DNA of 64,000 bases from assembly GCA_035299065.1 (NCBI GenBank), contig DATGXI010000019.1:15400-79399 (forward strand), in the 5' to 3' direction. The notes beneath the pieces are model-generated. The model was not told the origin of the DNA. It did no database searches and was given only the letters and a program-made list of their open reading frames with translations. The stretch is from DASPJQ01 sp035299065. Lineage in GTDB: Bacteria; Bacteroidota; Bacteroidia; Flavobacteriales_D; UBA2798. A program made the translations under genes and the position numbers. The first letter of the stretch is position 1. Each line of letters opens with the position of its first letter. This document shows positions 7,666 to 17,007 of the stretch, piece by piece.

Positions 7666-8955
7666 ATGCTAAACAATTCAAAATCACAGGAGCTTTTTTC
7701 AAAAGCCAAAGAATATTTCCCCGGAGGTGTAAATTCGCCCGTAAGAGCCTTTAAATCAGTTGGCGGAACTCCGCTTTTCATAAGTAAGGGCAAAGGTTCC
7801 TGCATTTGGGATGCGGATGGTAACAAGTATATTGATTACTGTGCTTCGTGGGGTCCAATGATATTGGGCCATGCCAATGACAAGGTAATTGACGCCATTA
7901 AAGACACCGTTGAAAACGGAAGTTCTTTTGGTGCACCTACCGAATTGGAAAACCACCTGGCTGAATTAATTATTTCCAACAATAAATACCTTCAAAAAAT
8001 ACGTTTTGTAAGTTCAGGAACCGAAGCTGTAATGAGCGCCATTCGTATGGCACGCGGTTATACAAACCGCAACCGAATTATAAAATTTGAAGGTTGTTAT
8101 CACGGACACAGCGACTCGTTATTGGTAAAGGCTGGTTCAGGTTTGGTTACATTTGGTAACTCCTCCTCAGCTGGTGTGCCAAAATCGTTTGTTGACGAAA
8201 CAATTGTTTTGCCTTTAAACAGCAAAGAAGCGCTTGAAAAAGCCTTTGCTCAATTTAAAGATGAGGTTGCCTGTGTAATTTTAGAACCAATTCCTGCGAA
8301 CAATGGTTTGCTTTTGCAAGACGTTTCATATTTACAATTCCTGCGCGACATTTGTACAAAAAACAAAACTCTTTTATTGTTTGATGAAGTAATATCAGGT
8401 TTCCGTATTGGCTTCACAGGTGCCGCAGGTCATTACAACATTACACCTGATATTGTTACTTACGGAAAAATTATTGGTGGTGGTTTACCTGTAGGAGCTT
8501 ACGGGGCAAGCAAAGAAATTATGGGTAGCATAAGCCCTGACGGACCAGTTTACCAGGCAGGAACTTTGAGTGGCAATCCGGTTGCCATGGCGGCTGGAAT
8601 TGCTACTTTAAAGCAATGCCTGGAAAAAGATTTTTACAAAAACCTTGAAGAAAAAACGAACTACCTGGTAAAGGGAATTTTGACGCATAATTCAGTACAA
8701 AAACACAACCTGAAAATTTTCAGTATCGGTTCAATTTTCTGGTTAGCGTTTACTGAAAAGGAAAAAATTCAGTGTGCCGATGAAATTGATGTCAATAGCA
8801 TGCAGCATTTTAAGAAGCTATATCATTTATTGTTGCAAAACGGGGTATACCTGGGCCCTTCTGGTTATGAAGTTGGTTTTATTGGGGCTGCACATTCACA
8901 AAACGATTTGGATAACACCATTGATGCTTTTCATAAAGCCCTTGATGGTATTTAA
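7666..8955 (+). CDS. hemL: glutamate-1-semialdehyde 2,1-aminomutase
   Basis: A 429-residue PLP enzyme that converts glutamate-1-semialdehyde to 5-aminolevulinate, the first committed tetrapyrrole precursor. Family hallmarks are FPGGVNSPVRAFKSVGG near the N-terminus, FEGCYHGHSDSLLVKAGSG in the middle, LLFDEVISGFR and the PLP lysine (about Lys268) in YGKIIGGGLPVGAYG. The frame is open to an ATG at 7567, but 7666 gives the usual family length and follows a -7 promoter element by 17 nt. Its stop shares the palindrome TTAA with the stop of the convergent gene. No other heme gene is adjacent. Confidence 0.95.
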   Translation: MLNNSKSQELFSKAKEYFPGGVNSPVRAFKSVGGTPLFISKGKGSCIWDADGNKYIDYCASWGPMILGHANDKVIDAIKDTVENGSSFGAPTELENHLAELIISNNKYLQKIRFVSSGTEAVMSAIRMARGYTNRNRIIKFEGCYHGHSDSLLVKAGSGLVTFGNSSSAGVPKSFVDETIVLPLNSKEALEKAFAQFKDEVACVILEPIPANNGLLLQDVSYLQFLRDICTKNKTLLLFDEVISGFRIGFTGAAGHYNITPDIVTYGKIIGGGLPVGAYGASKEIMGSISPDGPVYQAGTLSGNPVAMAAGIATLKQCLEKDFYKNLEEKTNYLVKGILTHNSVQKHNLKIFSIGSIFWLAFTEKEKIQCADEIDVNSMQHFKKLYHLLLQNGVYLGPSGYEVGFIGAAHSQNDLDNTIDAFHKALDGI

Positions 8956-9791
8956 AGATGAGCAAAGGCAGCAAAATTTGCTATTGCATACACGATTAAA
9001 CTACCATCTACCAAAAACGTAAAATTTAACTCGCCAACTTTGCGGTAAATGCAAACCGTGTGTACCGCTGCTACAATCAGGTAAAGTGGAATAACATATT
9101 GTATATGTCCGTAACAGACAGTCAGAAGAGTAATGCTCGTAAAAAATACCAGCCAAAACATAAACATGCCATTTCTGGTTAAGCTGTTTGCAAATGTTTT
9201 TATGTGTGCTTTATCGGTTTCCAAATCCCGTAAGTCAAAAAGTATACAAGCTTGCCAAACCTGTAAAAATACAACCAGCCAATAGGGCCAGGTAATTTCA
9301 AGAGTTGCAACATGAGCGTGGGTATAGGTGAGTGTAAAAAACATTCCTGTCCAGCAAAAAGCAACCAAAAATGTTTTTAAAAAAGGTATGTACCGTAGTC
9401 CTGTTAGTTTTTTTTTGGTGGGATGTACAAAAACATACAGGACTGTTGGCAGGCTTATGATGCCCAATAAAATGAATTGTTCGGAGTTCAAAAAAAATGC
9501 GCAGGCAACCATACCTGCAATGCTCGTTCCAATTAACACGTGCCACGTTTGTTTGGTTTGAGGTACATAGGGTTTCAGGAATGCATGTAAGTGGTTCTTT
9601 CGCCATTTAAAATACCGTTGTAAATTGTATGCGCTTTGGGTGGCAAAAAAAACAAAGCCGGTGGCGTTCCAAAAATTTAATGTGTTGAAAAGAAGAAAAC
9701 CCGCTAATGAAATAACGGTTGCAATAAATGCAATGTAAATGTTGGTGCCAATTAAAAATGCGGGTATATGTTGAATTTTGTTTACACTCAC
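8952..9791 (-). CDS. UbiA-superfamily-like integral membrane protein
   Basis: A 279-residue polytopic membrane protein with about seven to eight hydrophobic segments. The segment LFDLRDLETDKAHIKTFA resembles the second Asp-rich loop of UbiA prenyltransferases, and YNLQRYFKWRKNH occupies the place of the first, but there the canonical NDxxD aspartates are missing. It could be a diverged or inactive family member rather than an active prenyltransferase. Its start overlaps the stop of the upstream exported-protein gene as ATGA (9791-9788), so the two are probably translated together. Its end overlaps hemL's end by 4 nt (convergent). Confidence 0.5.
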   Translation of the reverse strand: MSVNKIQHIPAFLIGTNIYIAFIATVISLAGFLLFNTLNFWNATGFVFFATQSAYNLQRYFKWRKNHLHAFLKPYVPQTKQTWHVLIGTSIAGMVACAFFLNSEQFILLGIISLPTVLYVFVHPTKKKLTGLRYIPFLKTFLVAFCWTGMFFTLTYTHAHVATLEITWPYWLVVFLQVWQACILFDLRDLETDKAHIKTFANSLTRNGMFMFWLVFFTSITLLTVCYGHIQYVIPLYLIVAAVHTVCIYRKVGELNFTFLVDGSLIVYAIANFAAFAHL

Positions 9792-10459
9792 CGTGCAATA
9801 AAATAGCTCAAAATGCCAAGTCCGCCACCTACAATGCTAAAGGTTAAAGCGCCAAATACTTTTTTAGAACGAGCTACTTTTTCAAAACCATCAATATAAG
9901 GTTGCTCATTTAAATAGTTTTTGTTACTTACCTTGTTTATGTTTATTTGTACGGCAAAAAGACCAGAAATTACGGTAACGGCAAAAGGTGCAACAATTGA
10001 AATTAAGCCTGGTTCTGATTTAAAAAAACCTTTCACAAATTTGCGTGAAACAGTGTCGCGGTTATAAGTGTCCATTAGTGAAATGCCGTAAGTAAGTACC
10101 CCGGTAGCAATTTTTAAATTAACAGGGTTATAGTTTTTTCGGGCGTCTTTTTCTCCCAAAAAATAATACTTCATTTCTGAAGGACTTAAAAAATTACCTA
10201 TGGTAGTGTCGCGTTTGTATAAAATCAATTCAGGTTGATTGGCCTTTTCAATACTAAAAACCCGGTAATTTTCAATAATGCGTGTGCTGGTTTTTGATTT
10301 GTTTATAAAGTTCATGGTAATCTTGCCATCAGTGGTGTCGGTAACGGTTCCTTCAAAGGTTTGCCCGTTCATCAGGTTCACTTTGTCAGGTCCTTGGCAA
10401 AATCCTGAAAAATAGGCTGTTGCAAAAAATACGGCAAGCAGGATTTTAAATGTTTGCAT
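9788..10459 (-). CDS. exported protein with C-terminal membrane segments, unknown function
   Basis: A 223-residue protein starting at 10459, chosen because MQTFKILLAVFFATAYFSG is a good signal peptide; an in-frame ATG at 10486 would add nine residues in front of it. The mature N-terminal part is a small beta-rich region (MNGQTFEGTVTDTTDGKITM), and the C-terminal half contains two hydrophobic segments (around GLISIVAPFAVTVISGLFAV and the last 20 residues). A near-consensus -7 element TATATTTA at 10470-10463 is only 3 nt from the ATG, suggesting a leaderless or very short-leader mRNA. I do not recognise the family. It is coupled to the UbiA-like gene by a 4-nt overlap. Confidence 0.55.
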   Translation of the reverse strand: MQTFKILLAVFFATAYFSGFCQGPDKVNLMNGQTFEGTVTDTTDGKITMNFINKSKTSTRIIENYRVFSIEKANQPELILYKRDTTIGNFLSPSEMKYYFLGEKDARKNYNPVNLKIATGVLTYGISLMDTYNRDTVSRKFVKGFFKSEPGLISIVAPFAVTVISGLFAVQININKVSNKNYLNEQPYIDGFEKVARSKKVFGALTFSIVGGGLGILSYFIAR

Positions 10460-10541
10460 GCCTAAATATAGGTAAAATTCAATCACCCACCGGTTTAAAA
10501 TTCTTTAATAAAATAAAGAGATATTGTAAGGCACAGCTTCC

Positions 10542-10549
10542 TATATTTG
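10542..10549 (+). promoter_or_regulatory. -7 promoter element TATATTTG of gcvP
   Basis: An exact TAnnTTTG match ends 20 nt before the ATG at 10570. A TTG at 10524-10526 lies 15 nt upstream, somewhat close for a -33 element. It supports 10570, not the in-frame ATG at 10450, as the gcvP start. Confidence 0.5.
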
Positions 10550-10569
10550 CCTTCCTCAAAAATCGCATT

Positions 10570-13464
10570 ATGGCGCACAATAAATATTCATTTGCCGCTA
10601 GGCACATTGGTCCTTCTGAAAAAGAAACAAACGAAATGTTAAAGTACATCGGGGTAAATAGCCTTGATGAATTAATTGATCAAACCGTACCTGAACAAAT
10701 CAGGCTTAAAAATAAACTTAAAACCGGCACCGGACTTTCGGAATACGAGTACCTGAAACACCTGAAGGCGGTAGGCGCAAAAAATAAAGTATTTAAATCC
10801 TACATTGGTCAGGGTTACTATGGTACCATTACGCCACCGGTAATTCAGCGCAACGTTTTGGAAAACCCAGGTTGGTACACTGCATATACGCCTTACCAGG
10901 CTGAAATTGCGCAGGGCCGTCTTGAAGGGTTGTTGAATTTTCAAACGGTGGTAATGGATTTAACCGGTATGCCCATTGCCAATGCATCGTTATTGGATGA
11001 GGCCACAGCCGCTTCTGAAGCAATGACTATGTTGTATGGCAGCCGATCAAAGGAAAAAACAGCCGCCAAAGCAAATGTATTTGTGGTGGCCGATGATGTT
11101 TTTCCGCAAACGATTGACGTGGTTATAACACGTGCAAATCCGTTGGGAATTGAGGTAAAAATTGTACCACAGGCCGACATAAAGTTTGATGCCAATGTGT
11201 TTGGTGTTCTATTGCAGTATCCTAACCGTTATGGAAGCGCAAATGATTACGCGGCATTTGCTGAAAAAGCAAAAGCAGCCGGTGTTTTCATAGCTGTAGC
11301 AACCGATTTGCTTTCGCTGGCCTTATTAAAAGCACCGGGTGAGTGGGGTGCCGATGTAGTTGTAGGAAATTCACAGCGATTTGGTGTTCCTATGGGTTAC
11401 GGTGGTCCGCACGCGGCATTTTTTGCGTGTAAAGAAGACTTCAAGCGTTTAATCCCTGGTCGTATCATTGGTGTATCTATTGATGCAAGTGGTAAACCTG
11501 CTTTACGTATGGCTTTGCAAACACGTGAGCAACATATTCGCAGAGACAAGGCAACGTCAAATATTTGTACTGCACAGGCATTGCTTGCAATTATGGCAAG
11601 TATGTATGCGGTTTACCATGGGCATGACGGTATTCAAAACATTGCGCAAACTGTCCATAATAAAACAGTAGCACTTGCAAAAAAATTAACTGCCGCAGGT
11701 TTGGCTGTAAAATCACAAAGTTACTTTGATACCATTCATTTAACATTTGATAAAGCATTTGTTTCAACACTTAAGGCAAAAGCCATTGCCGCTGGAATTA
11801 ACCTGAATTATGCAAGCGAAGCAGACGTAACCATTTCTTTGGACGAAACTACATCAACAACTGATTTAAATAATTTGTTGGATGTGTTTGCCGCAGCCTC
11901 AGGAAAAACCATTTCAAAACTAACGGATGAAGAACTAACGAAAAACGAGTCATCATACGCAGGTGGTGTAAAACGCAACACACCTTATCTGCAACATCCG
12001 GTTTTCAATACCTACCATTCTGAGTCAGAAATGATGCGTTATATTAAGCGACTGGAGAATAAAGATCTTTCGTTGGTTCACTCAATGATTTCATTGGGAT
12101 CGTGTACCATGAAGTTGAATGCCGCAGCCGAATTGCTGCCCATTACATGGCCTGAATTTGCCAACATTCATCCATTTGTTCCGTTTGACCAGGCCCAGGG
12201 TTATGCCGAGATTATTTCTGAACTAAATAAAGACCTGAGTGAAATAACCGGTTTTGCAGCAATGAGTATGCAGCCCAATTCGGGCGCGCAGGGTGAATAT
12301 GCAGGATTAATGGTTATTCGTGCTTATCACATGTCACGTGGCGACATGAACCGCACAGTTGCTTTAATTCCTTCATCAGCACACGGTACAAACCCGGCAA
12401 GCGCTGCATTGGCAGGAATGCAAATTGTTGTGGTAAAATGCGATGAGCATGGAAACATTGATGTTGCCGATTTAAAAGCAAAAGCCGAGCAACACAAAGA
12501 AAAATTATCCTGTTTGATGGTTACATATCCTTCAACACACGGTGTATTCGAGGAAAGCATAAAAGAAATTACGGCTATTATTCATGCCAACGGTGGACAA
12601 GTTTATATGGATGGCGCCAACATGAATGCACAGGTTGGGTTAACATCACCTGGTTCAATTGGTGCCGATGTTTGTCACCTTAACCTGCATAAAACATTTG
12701 CCATTCCGCACGGTGGCGGTGGCCCTGGTATGGGACCAATTGGTGTGGCAGCGCACCTTGTTGACTTTTTACCTGGCCACGTAAGTGTTAAAACAGGTGG
12801 AAATAAAGCAATCAATGCAGTTTCTGCAGCACCTTATGGCAGCTCACTTATTTTACTGATATCTTACGGGTATATTAAAATGTTGGGATCTGATGGTTTG
12901 ACAAATGCTACAAAGTACGCTATCCTGAATGCAAATTACATGAAGGAAAAGCTTAAGTCATCTTATTCAATTTTGTATACAGGTAAAAATGACCGTTGCG
13001 CGCATGAAATGATTTTGGATTGCCGCGAGTTTAAACGTACCGCACATGTTGAGGTGGCCGATATTGCGAAACGTTTAATGGATTATGGTTTTCACGCACC
13101 TACGGTAGCATTTCCTGTTGTGGATACACTTATGGTTGAGCCAACTGAAAGCGAAGGAAAAGCAGAATTGGATCGTTTTTGTGAAGCTATGATCAATATT
13201 CGCAAAGAGATTGATTTAATTGCTGCCGGTAAAGCAGATATGGTAGATAATGTGATTAAAAACGCACCGCACACGGCTGATGAAATTATGGCTGATGATT
13301 GGAAACATGCGTATACACGATCGGCTGCTGCCTATGGAGCTTCATACCTGAAAGAATTTAAATTCTGGCCAAGTGTGAGTAGAATTGACAATGCACACGG
13401 TGATAGAAATCTGGTTTGTAGCTGTTTACCAATAGAGAGCTATGTTGAAACAACGGTTGCATAG
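10570..13464 (+). CDS. gcvP: glycine dehydrogenase (decarboxylating), P-protein
   Basis: A 964-residue single-chain P-protein of the glycine cleavage system, which decarboxylates glycine and passes the aminomethyl group to the lipoyl H-protein. The start at 10570 gives MAHNKYSFAARHIGPSEKE, the usual N-terminus; the reading frame is open upstream to 10450. Both halves are present. The PLP lysine is about Lys708 in HLNLHKTFAIPHGGGGPG, and the glycine-rich GGGGPGMGPIGV loop follows. Length is typical of the fused P-protein rather than the split gcvPA/gcvPB form. The T- and H-protein genes are not in this window. Together with glyA, 6 kb away, it belongs to one-carbon metabolism. Confidence 0.96.
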   Translation: MAHNKYSFAARHIGPSEKETNEMLKYIGVNSLDELIDQTVPEQIRLKNKLKTGTGLSEYEYLKHLKAVGAKNKVFKSYIGQGYYGTITPPVIQRNVLENPGWYTAYTPYQAEIAQGRLEGLLNFQTVVMDLTGMPIANASLLDEATAASEAMTMLYGSRSKEKTAAKANVFVVADDVFPQTIDVVITRANPLGIEVKIVPQADIKFDANVFGVLLQYPNRYGSANDYAAFAEKAKAAGVFIAVATDLLSLALLKAPGEWGADVVVGNSQRFGVPMGYGGPHAAFFACKEDFKRLIPGRIIGVSIDASGKPALRMALQTREQHIRRDKATSNICTAQALLAIMASMYAVYHGHDGIQNIAQTVHNKTVALAKKLTAAGLAVKSQSYFDTIHLTFDKAFVSTLKAKAIAAGINLNYASEADVTISLDETTSTTDLNNLLDVFAAASGKTISKLTDEELTKNESSYAGGVKRNTPYLQHPVFNTYHSESEMMRYIKRLENKDLSLVHSMISLGSCTMKLNAAAELLPITWPEFANIHPFVPFDQAQGYAEIISELNKDLSEITGFAAMSMQPNSGAQGEYAGLMVIRAYHMSRGDMNRTVALIPSSAHGTNPASAALAGMQIVVVKCDEHGNIDVADLKAKAEQHKEKLSCLMVTYPSTHGVFEESIKEITAIIHANGGQVYMDGANMNAQVGLTSPGSIGADVCHLNLHKTFAIPHGGGGPGMGPIGVAAHLVDFLPGHVSVKTGGNKAINAVSAAPYGSSLILLISYGYIKMLGSDGLTNATKYAILNANYMKEKLKSSYSILYTGKNDRCAHEMILDCREFKRTAHVEVADIAKRLMDYGFHAPTVAFPVVDTLMVEPTESEGKAELDRFCEAMINIRKEIDLIAAGKADMVDNVIKNAPHTADEIMADDWKHAYTRSAAAYGASYLKEFKFWPSVSRIDNAHGDRNLVCSCLPIESYVETTVA

Positions 13465-13535
13465 CCGTTAAATAATGATAGATAACCGTTAAAAATATTT
13501 AGACCAATATAAATGCTGTTTTAATTAATGTTTAC

Positions 13536-13543
13536 TAAATTTG
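13536..13543 (+). promoter_or_regulatory. -7 promoter element TAAATTTG
   Basis: An exact TAnnTTTG match ends 27 nt before the ATG at 13571 of the choice-of-anchor J-like protein. No convincing -33 TTG is seen. Confidence 0.45.
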
Positions 13544-13570
13544 CACTACTAAATTAAAAATTAATCCATT

Positions 13571-14605
13571 ATGAAAAAAATCTACGTTGCTGCTGCTCTT
13601 TTATTGGGTCTTGGTTCATCTTCACAAGCCCAGATTCTTTTAAATGAAGATTTCCAGGGAACCTTGGCGAATATCCAAATCTCTTATCCTAGTGTTACAT
13701 CTCCTGACGCGAGCTGGTATACATTTGATGAAGACGGTTTGTCAGACGGTTCAGGTGGTTCACGTGCCGGTGAATGGTTTCCTATTTATGTATTTGCAAA
13801 TGCTGACTCAATTACTCCAGGTGGTGACACCAACGTTGCCCTTGCTGCCAACTCATGGTTTGTTTCACCTGCACAGGCAAAAAATTGGTTGATCACTCAA
13901 TCGGTTGATATTCCTGCCGGTGCAACAGGTGCTGTTTTGAAATTTAAATCAGCTACCCGTCAAACTCCATTTTACCTTGATGGTTATGAAGTTTACCTTT
14001 CAAATACAGACAACGATCTTCCAAGTTTTACAAACCTTCTGTATACTGCCGCTGAATATGCATCTGGTGCTGTAACATTGGGTAGTGACTTTGCATCGTA
14101 TACATTTACACCAAGCAGCGCATGGATTCAGGGCTGGAACGGTACAGCTGAAGTACCTTCAGAATTTGAGTATGATGGTGATTCTGCTCGTTTAATTGGG
14201 GTTCTTACTGAGAAAACCATTAGCATCGGATCATTTGCTGGTCAAACTATTTTCATTGCTTTCCTTCACAATTCATTTGATGATAACTTAACTTCGGTTG
14301 ATGATATCGTTATTGATGCAATGACAAATGTTGGTGAAGTAAACAGCGTTACAAGTGTAAGTGTGTATCCTAACCCAACCGTTAATTTGGTAACTGTTGA
14401 AATGAACATTAGCCAGGCTTCGGCCGCTTCGGTTGTAACTGTTACCGATATTTTTGGTCGTATGATTCACACCGAAAGTATTGGAATGCTAAACCAAGGT
14501 ACTAACAAGTTTACCGTTGATGCAACTGAGTACGCAACCGGAACTTATAACGTTACTGTTAAAACCGCTAACGGTGTTGCAAGGACTTCTTTCATCAAGA
14601 AATAA
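13571..14605 (+). CDS. T9SS cargo protein with cleaved-adhesin/choice-of-anchor J-like domain
   Basis: A 344-residue secreted protein. The signal peptide is residues 1-21 (ending SSQAQ). The mature part begins ILLNEDFQG and runs as a beta-rich domain with SWYTFDEDG and NWLITQSVDIPAG, the pattern of the cleaved-adhesin / choice-of-anchor J family (a jelly-roll, often carbohydrate- or protein-binding). From about residue 262 a type A T9SS sorting domain follows, with VYPNPT, a GTYNVTVKT strand and a final basic FIKK. It should be exported to the cell surface or medium. It is a single-gene unit with its own promoter and a strong terminator. Confidence 0.85.
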   Translation: MKKIYVAAALLLGLGSSSQAQILLNEDFQGTLANIQISYPSVTSPDASWYTFDEDGLSDGSGGSRAGEWFPIYVFANADSITPGGDTNVALAANSWFVSPAQAKNWLITQSVDIPAGATGAVLKFKSATRQTPFYLDGYEVYLSNTDNDLPSFTNLLYTAAEYASGAVTLGSDFASYTFTPSSAWIQGWNGTAEVPSEFEYDGDSARLIGVLTEKTISIGSFAGQTIFIAFLHNSFDDNLTSVDDIVIDAMTNVGEVNSVTSVSVYPNPTVNLVTVEMNISQASAASVVTVTDIFGRMIHTESIGMLNQGTNKFTVDATEYATGTYNVTVKTANGVARTSFIKK

Positions 14606-14630
14606 TACTTTACAATAAAAAATAGTGGAG

Positions 14631-14665
14631 TCGGGCTGTTACCAAAGTAGCAGCCCGATTTTTTT
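14631..14665 (+). terminator. intrinsic terminator
   Basis: TCGGGCTG (14631-14638) pairs with CAGCCCGA (14651-14658), with further pairing in the loop (TAC/GTA), and is followed by a run of seven T. It ends transcription of the T9SS cargo gene at 13571. Confidence 0.85.
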
Positions 14666-14884
14666 ATGTATGATTGTGTACACAAAAACAGGCTATTACA
14701 AACCTTTTTTTACAAAAAAATGACCTTTCGTTAAAAATCGCCCACTTAATTGTGCGAAATAAAGGCAATTGATTAACTTTACCACTTAATTAAAAATCAT
14801 GCATTTCGTTATGGAAAACTGGCTTAATAACCACACTTCATTTTGACAGGCATGCTAAAACAAAAAAATAATTAAATAAAAAAC

Positions 14885-16147
14885 ATGAAAAAAATCTACA
14901 TCCTTACCTTCGCTTCTCTGTTAGGTTTTAGCAGTCTGAATGCGCAATCATTGGGCACTCCTTCAAAAGGAAGGCCATTAAAAAGCAACGTAGACAAGAG
15001 CAAGTACATGCATGATGCTGAAAAGAACCGTGCTACAACTACCTTCTTTATTGACTACGAATTTGCAGATCAAACCCGCCAGGATTTTGAATTTGGTTAT
15101 TCTGATTGGCAACGTTATATCTGGGACATGAATTTCAGGTATGATACTGCTACAGTAACTTCAGGTCAGTTGTATGGTATAGTTGCTACCTCGCACACAG
15201 GTAGTGTAACTAACCAGTTAAATGACTCTTATGGTTATTATACAGGTGGTTCTGCCGTAGCACCTACTTACCCAATTGACATCATTCACAGTTCTGCGGG
15301 TGTTACCATTGACTCAGTTTTTGTAAACTGTGGTCATGAGAACAACTCAGGTACAAATGACACATTGGAATTTACTGTAATTTCACTTAGTGGAACTGGT
15401 CATCCGGGTGCAGGCTATACACATACTACTCTTTTCACAAAGAAAGTATTTAGCGGTGCTGGAATGGGATTCAATGGCAGTACTGATTGGTTAACTGGTA
15501 ATGTTGTTGGAACCAGTATGGGCTTTACAGTTCCTGGTGGTACTAAATGGGGAATCTGTGTAAAGTACTACGGTTCTACACTTGATACCTTTGGTTTAAT
15601 TGCAGGTTTTGCAAATACCGGTGCTCCATGTGCTGGTCCTCCTGCGGTTCCTTTCTTTGCTACACAATCACTTTACTCTACAAACACATACCGCGTAGAT
15701 ATGCAGTATGCTGAATACGGTATATTGCCAACATCTGGTGGTGCTGATACGTATTATGACTGTGACGGTGTACCAGGTTATACTGTTGGAACTGATAGTG
15801 ACAACACCCTTCAAAACTGGGCATTGTGGATGAAAGTTACAGCTGACGTAACAGGTGCTGTTACTGTTGATAACAACACAGAATTAATAACAAGCCTTGA
15901 TCAAAACATGCCAAATCCGTTCAACGGAAACACAACTATTAATTATTCAATTGCTCAAAAAGCGCCAGTTGCTTTCACAGTAACTGACCTTTCAGGTAAA
16001 GTAGTTATAGCTGAAAATTATGGTACACAAAATTCAGGTCAGCACACAATTTCATTGAGCGCTAACCAACTTGAAAGCGGTGTTTACTATTATACAGTAA
16101 TTGCTGGTGGTTCAAAAATGAGCCGCAAAATGGTAGTTACAAAATAA
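14885..16147 (+). CDS. T9SS type A sorting-domain protein, unknown function
   Basis: A 420-residue secreted protein with signal peptide MKKIYILTFASLLGFSSLNA. The mature N-terminal part, rich in Tyr, Gly, Ser and Thr, has no family I recognise. The C-terminal 85 or so residues are a T9SS type A sorting domain: SLDQNMPNPFNGNTTINYSI, a GVYYYTVIAGG strand and a final SRKMVVTK. The long upstream gap (279 nt) holds the terminator of the previous gene and a near-consensus -7 box (TAACTTTA), giving a leader of around 100 nt. It is followed by its own terminator, so it is monocistronic. Confidence 0.8.
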   Translation: MKKIYILTFASLLGFSSLNAQSLGTPSKGRPLKSNVDKSKYMHDAEKNRATTTFFIDYEFADQTRQDFEFGYSDWQRYIWDMNFRYDTATVTSGQLYGIVATSHTGSVTNQLNDSYGYYTGGSAVAPTYPIDIIHSSAGVTIDSVFVNCGHENNSGTNDTLEFTVISLSGTGHPGAGYTHTTLFTKKVFSGAGMGFNGSTDWLTGNVVGTSMGFTVPGGTKWGICVKYYGSTLDTFGLIAGFANTGAPCAGPPAVPFFATQSLYSTNTYRVDMQYAEYGILPTSGGADTYYDCDGVPGYTVGTDSDNTLQNWALWMKVTADVTGAVTVDNNTELITSLDQNMPNPFNGNTTINYSIAQKAPVAFTVTDLSGKVVIAENYGTQNSGQHTISLSANQLESGVYYYTVIAGGSKMSRKMVVTK

Positions 16148-16170
16148 TTATTCATTTATTGAATAGTAAA

Positions 16171-16199
16171 AACCCCGGTAGCAATACCGGGGTTTTTTT
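16171..16199 (+). terminator. intrinsic terminator
   Basis: A 9-10 bp perfect stem (AACCCCGGTA at 16171-16180 with TACCGGGGTT at 16185-16194) around a GCAA loop, followed by a T run. The A-rich left flank means it could also work for the leftward mla-like genes, although those run away from it starting at 17744 and end at 16240. Confidence 0.85.
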
Positions 16200-16239
16200 A
16201 TTATTTCTTTTTTAGTTGAGATTTAAAAGCCACCCTAAG

Positions 16240-17007
16240 TTATTTAAAACTTGAAGCCAGTTTTTCCTTGAGAAGCTGCATAAACTCTGACGAGTAAACA
16301 AATTTATTTACCTCTTCATTGTCAGTAGTAATAAGGCCTTTTTTATCGCCTTTCCACCACAATTGCCCCTGGAAAAGAAAATTAATGTTTTGACCGATTT
16401 CAATTACGGAATTCATGTCATGTGAAATTACCACCGTGGTCATGTTAAACTCTTCGGTAATTTCTTTAATAAGGTTATCAATAACTATGGATGTACGTGG
16501 GTCAAGCCCCGAGTTGGGTTCATCGCAAAAAAGATAAGCCGGGTTGAGTGAAATGGCCCTGGCAATACCAACGCGTTTTTGCATTCCACCACTTAATTCG
16601 GAAGGATAAAGTGCGTTTTTATCGCCCATGTTAACCCGCTTCAAACAAAAGTTTACACGATCAAGCATTTCCTCTTTTGTCATTTCGGTAAACATTTTCA
16701 TAGGAAACATAACATTTTCCTCAACAGTCATACTGTCAAACAAAGCGCTGTACTGGAACAAAAAACCAATTTTACGCCTTATGTCCATGCGTTGCTGCTT
16801 GTCAAGCTTTACAAAATCCTGTCCATCGTAAAGGATAGCGCCCTGGTCAACTTCCATTAGGCCTACAATACACTTTGCAATAACTGTTTTTCCTGAACCG
16901 CTTTGCCCAATGATCATATTCACTTTACCTTTCTCAAAGGTGGCGCTTATGTCTTTAAGCACAGGATTATCGCCAAAGGTTTTTGATATGCCGCGTATTT
17001 CTATCAT
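16240..17007 (-). CDS. mlaF: ABC transporter ATPase, MlaF-type
   Basis: A 255-residue ABC ATPase of the Mla/Ttg2 phospholipid-transport type. Walker A is GQSGSGKT (residues 34-41), the ABC signature is LSGGMQKRVGIARA, and Walker B is AYLFCDEP followed by NSGLDP. The GMQKR form of the signature and the following IARAI are typical of MlaF. The start overlaps the stop of the permease gene as ATGA (17007-17004), so both are made together. It would drive lipid movement between inner and outer membranes. No MlaD-like MCE protein follows in this window. Confidence 0.88.
   Translation of the reverse strand: MIEIRGISKTFGDNPVLKDISATFEKGKVNMIIGQSGSGKTVIAKCIVGLMEVDQGAILYDGQDFVKLDKQQRMDIRRKIGFLFQYSALFDSMTVEENVMFPMKMFTEMTKEEMLDRVNFCLKRVNMGDKNALYPSELSGGMQKRVGIARAISLNPAYLFCDEPNSGLDPRTSIVIDNLIKEITEEFNMTTVVISHDMNSVIEIGQNINFLFQGQLWWKGDKKGLITTDNEEVNKFVYSSEFMQLLKEKLASSFK

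Noticed and set aside
14799..14846. 15-codon leader-peptide-like frame before the T9SS gene at 14885
   Set aside because: The codons show no regulatory pattern, and no terminator/antiterminator fold is visible downstream.
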